Origin: Tepidiphilus olei
GTDB taxonomy: Bacteria > Pseudomonadota > Gammaproteobacteria > Burkholderiales > Rhodocyclaceae
DNA: 64,000 bases
Direction of reading: 5' to 3'
Assembly: GCF_006980705.1 (NCBI RefSeq)
Contig: NZ_SBHO01000005.1
Location: 62,001-126,000 of the forward strand
Part shown: positions 59,563 through 64,000 of the stretch, piece by piece
How positions within the stretch are numbered: position 1 is the stretch's first letter
Layout of the letters: each line of letters begins with the position of its first letter
Position numbers and translations under genes: made by a program
Notes under the pieces: generated by a model
Told to the model about the DNA's origin: nothing
Databases searched by the model: none
The model's input: only the letters and a program-made list of their open reading frames with translations

Positions 59563-59706
59563 GGGCAGCTCGAACAACCTGCTGCGCGGCTGCATGGCGG
59601 CGTTGCGCGGTGCTCGGATGCTCGCCTATCTGGGTGATATGTCTCGCATCCTGCGCTCCGTGCGCCTTGCCCTGCCGCCGCTCGCGACGGTTCTTCGATG
59701 CTGCCC
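59563..59706. repeat. Full copy B of the dispersed MITE-like repeat
   Basis: About 144 bp bounded by imperfect inverted repeats (GGGCAGCTCGAACAACC at 59563-59579 and GGTTCTTCGATGCTGCCC at 59689-59706). The interior aligns along its length with copy C at 61931-62073 and, over its left half, with copy A near 9920. No coding sequence is seen. Confidence 0.82.
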
Positions 59707-59720
59707 AGAGAAAGACGCTC

Positions 59721-59749
59721 TTTCAAAAAAAGCGCCTTTCCCGTAAGAT
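59721..59749 (+). promoter_or_regulatory. Possible promoter of the arg genes
   Basis: TTTCAA (59721-59726), 17-base spacer, TAAGAT (59744-59749), immediately right of repeat copy B and about 70 bases before argD. The -35 box is poor. No ARG-box-like palindrome is evident. Confidence 0.35.
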
Positions 59750-59819
59750 CATGGACTTTTCCTGACCCGGACCCCCTTCTTGCTGCACGGGAGAACCGGA
59801 TTTCGCGGGAGCGTCACGC

Positions 59820-60998
59820 ATGTCGCATCTGATGAACACCTACGCCCGTCTGCCCGTGGCTTTCGTGCGCGGCGAAGGCGTCTGGCTCTACGACGAACAA
59901 GGCAAACCCTACCTCGATGCGCTGGCCGGCATCGCCGTCTCCACGCTGGGGCACGGCCATCCGCGCCTGGTCGAGGCGATCGCGCGCCAGGCGAAAGCCG
60001 TGATCCACACATCCAACCTCTACCGCATCCCGGCGCAGGAGCGCTTGGCCGACCGCCTGTGCGAGCTCTCCGGCATGGACGAGGTGTTCTTCGGCAACTC
60101 GGGGGCGGAGGCCAACGAATGCGCCATCAAACTGGCGCGCTTCTACGGTCACAAAGTGAAGGGGGTGGAAACGCCCAAGATCGCCGTGATGGAGCAAGCC
60201 TTCCACGGACGTACCCTCGCCACCCTCTCGGCCACCGGCAACAAGAAAACCCAAGCCGGCTTCGAGCCGCTCGTCGAGGGATTCATCCGAGTGCCGTTTG
60301 GCGATGCGGCAGCGCTGACCAAGGTGCTGGCCGAGACGCCCGACCTGGTGGCCGTGATGTTCGAAGTCGTCCAAGGTGAGGGCGGCATCCGGCTCGCCGA
60401 TCCGGAATACCTGCGCGCCGTGCGCGCTCTGTGCGACGCGCATGGCCTGTTGATGATCTGCGACGAGGTGCAATGCGGCCTCGGGCGCACCGGTAAGTGG
60501 TTCGGTTGGCAGTGGAGCGAGGTGCGCCCTGACGTGATGACGCTCGCTAAGGGGCTCGGTTCGGGGGTGCCCATCGGCGCCTGCCTCGCCGCCGGGCCGG
60601 CCACGGGGCTCTTCGGTCCGGGCAACCACGGCTCCACCTTCGGCGGCAACCCGCTCGCCTGCACCGCCGGGCTCACCACGCTCGATGTGATCGAGACCGA
60701 CGCCCTGCTCGACAACGCCGCCCGTGTGGGGGGGTATCTCAAGGCGACGCTCACTGCGCGCCTGGCGCATCTGCCACAGATCAAGGGGGTGCGCGGCTTG
60801 GGGCTCATGCTCGGCGTCGAGCTCGACCGTCCCTGCGGGGCTTTGGTGCTCGATGCGTTGGAAGCGGGCCTGCTCATCAACGTCACCGCCGAGCGCGTCA
60901 TTCGTTTGCTTCCGCCCTTGATCCTCACCATCGAGGAGGCGCAGCAGATCGTCGAGCGCCTGGTGCCGCTCGTCGAGCGTTTCGTCGCGCGTCATTGA
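59820..60998 (+). CDS. argD: Acetylornithine aminotransferase
   Basis: A 392-residue class III PLP aminotransferase. Blocks: YARLPVAFVRGEGVWLYDEQ, FFGNSGAEANECAIKLAR, FHGRTLATLSATGN, LLMICDEVQCGLGRTG and the PLP Lys in MTLAKGLGSGVPIGA. It forms N-acetylornithine in arginine synthesis and can also act in lysine synthesis. argF follows after 12 bases; argD-argF-argG are in pathway order. Confidence 0.95.
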   Translation: MSHLMNTYARLPVAFVRGEGVWLYDEQGKPYLDALAGIAVSTLGHGHPRLVEAIARQAKAVIHTSNLYRIPAQERLADRLCELSGMDEVFFGNSGAEANECAIKLARFYGHKVKGVETPKIAVMEQAFHGRTLATLSATGNKKTQAGFEPLVEGFIRVPFGDAAALTKVLAETPDLVAVMFEVVQGEGGIRLADPEYLRAVRALCDAHGLLMICDEVQCGLGRTGKWFGWQWSEVRPDVMTLAKGLGSGVPIGACLAAGPATGLFGPGNHGSTFGGNPLACTAGLTTLDVIETDALLDNAARVGGYLKATLTARLAHLPQIKGVRGLGLMLGVELDRPCGALVLDALEAGLLINVTAERVIRLLPPLILTIEEAQQIVERLVPLVERFVARH

Positions 60999-61010
60999 GG
61001 GGGGAACGTC

Positions 61011-61931
61011 ATGCCGCCGAGACATTATCTCCAGTTCAAGGATTTCAGCGTCGACGAATACGCCTACCTCTTCGAGCGAACGGCCTGGATCAAGCGCAAG
61101 TTCAAGAACTACGAACCCTGGCATCCCCTCTTCGATCGCACCCTGGTGATGATCTTCGAGAAGGCGAGTACGCGCACGCGTCTCTCGTTCGAAGCCGGCA
61201 TCCAGCAACTCGGCGGTTTCGCGGTCTATCTCAACACGCGCGACTCCCAGCTCGGGCGCGGTGAGCCGGTGGAGGATGCGGCCGAGGTCATCTCGCGCAT
61301 GAGCGACCTGGTGATGATCCGCACCTTTGAGCAGGCGATTCTCGAGCGATTTGCCGCCCGTTCGCGCGTGCCGGTGATCAACGGGCTCACCAACGAGTTC
61401 CATCCCTGCCAGGTGCTTGCCGACGTCTATACCTACATCGAGCACCGCGGCTCGATCCGCGGCAAGACCGTCGCCTGGATCGGAGATGCGAACAACATGT
61501 GCCACACCTGGCTGCAGGCGGCCGAAGTGCTCGATTTCACCGTGCACGTCTCCACGCCGCCCGGCTATACCGTCGATCCGCAGTTGGCGGGGGTCGTGCC
61601 GGGGGGGCACTATCGCTGCTTCGCCGACCCGATGGAGGCCGTGCGCGGGACGGATCTCGTCACCACCGATGTCTGGACCTCCATGGGCTTCGAGCACGAG
61701 ACCGACGACCGGCTCTCTGCGTTCGCCGATTGGCAGGTCGACGCGGCGATGATGGCCCAGGCCAAACCCGATGCGCTCTTCATGCACTGTCTGCCGGCGC
61801 ATCGTGGCGAGGAAGTCACGGCCGAAGTGATCGACGGGCCGCAGTCCGTGGTCTGGGACGAGGCGGAGAACCGCCTGCACGTGCAGAAAGCGCTGATGGA
61901 ATACCTCGTGCTCGGCCGGATGGAGAGTTGA
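61011..61931 (+). CDS. argF: Ornithine carbamoyltransferase
   Basis: A 306-residue transferase that makes citrulline from ornithine and carbamoyl phosphate (the carAB product). Signature motifs EKASTRTRLSFEAG (carbamoyl phosphate), NEFHPCQVLAD and MHCLPAHRGEEV (catalytic Cys) are complete. The terminal inverted repeat of a MITE-like element begins at the last base of its stop codon. Confidence 0.97.
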   Translation: MPPRHYLQFKDFSVDEYAYLFERTAWIKRKFKNYEPWHPLFDRTLVMIFEKASTRTRLSFEAGIQQLGGFAVYLNTRDSQLGRGEPVEDAAEVISRMSDLVMIRTFEQAILERFAARSRVPVINGLTNEFHPCQVLADVYTYIEHRGSIRGKTVAWIGDANNMCHTWLQAAEVLDFTVHVSTPPGYTVDPQLAGVVPGGHYRCFADPMEAVRGTDLVTTDVWTSMGFEHETDDRLSAFADWQVDAAMMAQAKPDALFMHCLPAHRGEEVTAEVIDGPQSVVWDEAENRLHVQKALMEYLVLGRMES

Positions 61932-62073
61932 GAGCCTGTGAATCAATCTGCTACGCGGTCCGATTGCGTCGTTGCGCGGTGCTCAATCCTCGCCTGTCTG
62001 CGCGATATGTCTCGTCGCTGCGCTCCGTGCGCCTCGCACTCGAACCGCTCGCGACGATGCCTTCACAGGCTCT
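61931..62073. repeat. Full copy C of the dispersed MITE-like repeat
   Basis: 143 bp with perfect 12-bp terminal inverted repeats (AGAGCCTGTGAA at 61931-61942; TTCACAGGCTCT at 62062-62073). The interior shares GCGTTGCGCGGTGCT-like, GATATGTCTCG, CTGCGCTCCGTGCGCC and CCGCTCGCGACG segments with copy B. It lies between argF and argG. No open frame of interest and no obvious target-site duplication. Confidence 0.85.
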
Positions 62074-62088
62074 GAAAAATGTTTTGGG

Positions 62089-62114
62089 GATCCGGTGCAT
62101 CTTGCATCCGGATC
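62089..62114 (+). other. Hairpin in the argG leader
   Basis: Near-perfect inverted repeat with arms GATCCGGTGCA and TGCATCCGGATC (one bulged base). There is no T-run after it, so it is not a typical terminator. It could fold at the 5' side of an argG transcript. Confidence 0.4.
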
Positions 62115-62142
62115 GTGTGCGAACGTTCGACGGGAAAGGACG

Positions 62143-63375
<1,233 letters not shown>

Positions 63376-63391
63376 AAATATATTTTATAAA

Positions 63392-63417
63392 TTGGCCGGG
63401 TCGACGGATCCGGCCAA
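63392..63417. terminator. Inverted repeat between argG and the DUF2788 gene
   Basis: Perfect 8-bp stem TTGGCCGG/CCGGCCAA around a 10-base loop, flanked on the left by an AT-rich stretch (AAAAATATATTTTATAAA). On the plus strand no T-run follows, so it is a weak terminator for argG. The AT-rich part could instead hold a promoter for the next gene. Confidence 0.35.
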
Positions 63418-63430
63418 GCGAGCACTCCCC

Positions 63431-63658
63431 ATGGAAGACACGATACTCTTCGGACTCACCTTCCCCCAACTCGAAGACCTGGCCTTGAAGATCCTGGTGC
63501 CGGCCTTCATTCTCTACATGATTTTCATCATCGCTAACTTGGCGTGGAAGTCCAAGGCCGGCAAGTACGGCGCGATGTGGCTCTTCCTCGCGCTGGGCGT
63601 CGGGTTCATCGGCTTCGTCGCCAAAGCGCTGATTCAGTACCTGCTCGGGATCGAGTAA
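63431..63658 (+). CDS. Small membrane protein, DUF2788 family
   Basis: A 75-residue protein with two hydrophobic segments (about 22-38 and 47-70), beginning EDTILFGLTFPQLEDLALKI and containing YMIFIIANLAWKSKAGKYG, as in DUF2788 proteins of beta- and gammaproteobacteria. Its function is unknown. ATG 63431 lacks an obvious ribosome site. Confidence 0.8.
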   Translation: MEDTILFGLTFPQLEDLALKILVPAFILYMIFIIANLAWKSKAGKYGAMWLFLALGVGFIGFVAKALIQYLLGIE

Positions 63659-63693
63659 GCCTACCGCAGCGGTTTCGTCCTTTCGTAGAAGCG

Positions 63694-63728
63694 CGTTCGA
63701 TCAGATCGCAGCAGCCTCTGATCGAACG
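63694..63728. repeat. Perfect 12-bp inverted repeat
   Basis: CGTTCGATCAGA (63694-63705) and TCTGATCGAACG (63717-63728) with an 11-base loop and no T-run. It lies in the 342-base gene-poor right end of the window (63659-64000). It could be a terminator-like hairpin or an element end; nothing else in this stretch is convincing as a gene. Confidence 0.5.
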
Positions 63729-64000
63729 GTGCTTGCATGCTCGTCCTTTCCTTGCTGCATTTGCATTGATACACCGTCGAGTAAGAACTTTCCACATCTC
63801 TGCCAATTCGTTCAAGACAGCCTCTGCGCTGGTGGTGGGGTGCTCAGCAATCGTCAAACCCGCTGAGCAGGCCCCCTTCCAGGCAGAGGTGGAGACCTTG
63901 AGCAAGCGGGATCGTCTTAGGGCGTGGCCCTACGGCAATGTACGCTGCGATGGTCACATGATCGAACCCGGCGTTTAATTGATGCTACAGTATGGCCTTG

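Noticed and set aside
59707-59740. Terminator from the GAAAGACGCTCTTTC palindrome near 59710
   Set aside because: On the plus strand it is followed by A rather than T residues, and no minus-strand gene ends here.
63606-63905. A 99-codon minus-strand frame at the right edge
   Set aside because: No recognisable domain, no ribosome site, Arg-rich C-terminus and overlap with the inverted repeat.

Overview
The window is GC-rich, densely coded chromosomal DNA from a proteobacterium, most likely a betaproteobacterium of the Rhodocyclales/Hydrogenophilales kind. This is inferred from gene order (carA-carB-greA with yhbY/rlmE; hda-HAD-pcnB-folK-dNK-panB-panC; divergent purM; mutL/purN) and protein character, not from a database search. 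I see no rRNA, tRNA, CRISPR array, intact insertion sequence or prophage. No gene for a recognisable DNA-binding transcription regulator is present.

Layout. 1-9.9 kb: end of homoserine dehydrogenase, a Lon-type protease of the AAA_32 class, an MNT-type nucleotidyltransferase, the fluoride channel crcB, then carA-carB-greA and the divergent RNA genes yhbY and rlmE. 10-17 kb: isocitrate lyase (aceA), a BtuB-type TonB receptor behind a cobalamin riboswitch, aminopeptidase pepN, an RDD membrane protein and a decayed transposase-like fragment. 17.5-40 kb: a large acyl-CoA catabolic region. A plus-strand operon (AidB-type acyl-CoA dehydrogenase and two acyl-CoA ligases) converges on a ten-gene minus-strand operon. 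In transcription order this holds an ACAD11-like dehydrogenase, an SDR, an APH-like kinase, SurE phosphatase, a PimC/PimD-like dehydrogenase pair, a FadB-like bifunctional enzyme, a thiolase and two SDRs. Upstream of it lie a branched-chain-type ABC transporter (livHMGF plus livJ) and a third ligase. 40-51.5 kb: pantothenate, folate, nucleotide and RNA-processing housekeeping genes, purM, miaA, a YqaA protein and a KamA-family radical SAM enzyme. 51.7-57.5 kb: mutL, purN, a DUF3108 protein, rsmB and an AcuI/YhdH reductase. 57.6-63.7 kb: propionyl-CoA synthetase prpE, arginine genes argD-argF-argG and a DUF2788 protein.

How it fits together. The 17-40 kb region reads as import, CoA activation and beta-oxidation of one or more carboxylic acids. 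The PimC/PimD pair suggests dicarboxylic or long acyl-CoA substrates. The ACAD11-like dehydrogenase with an APH-like kinase suggests a branch in which a hydroxyacyl-CoA is phosphorylated and dephosphorylated before beta-oxidation, as in LvaA/ACAD10-11 chemistry. aceA (glyoxylate shunt) and prpE/acuI (propionyl-CoA metabolism) would use its acetyl-CoA and propionyl-CoA, and aceA and prpE share a palindromic upstream motif.

Most notable non-coding structure: a cobalamin riboswitch before btuB, hairpin-plus-T-run leaders directly after the predicted promoters of carA and aceA, a CAAAC-N4-GTTTG operator candidate at the livJ promoter, and a MITE-like repeat of about 143 bp in two full copies and one truncated copy.
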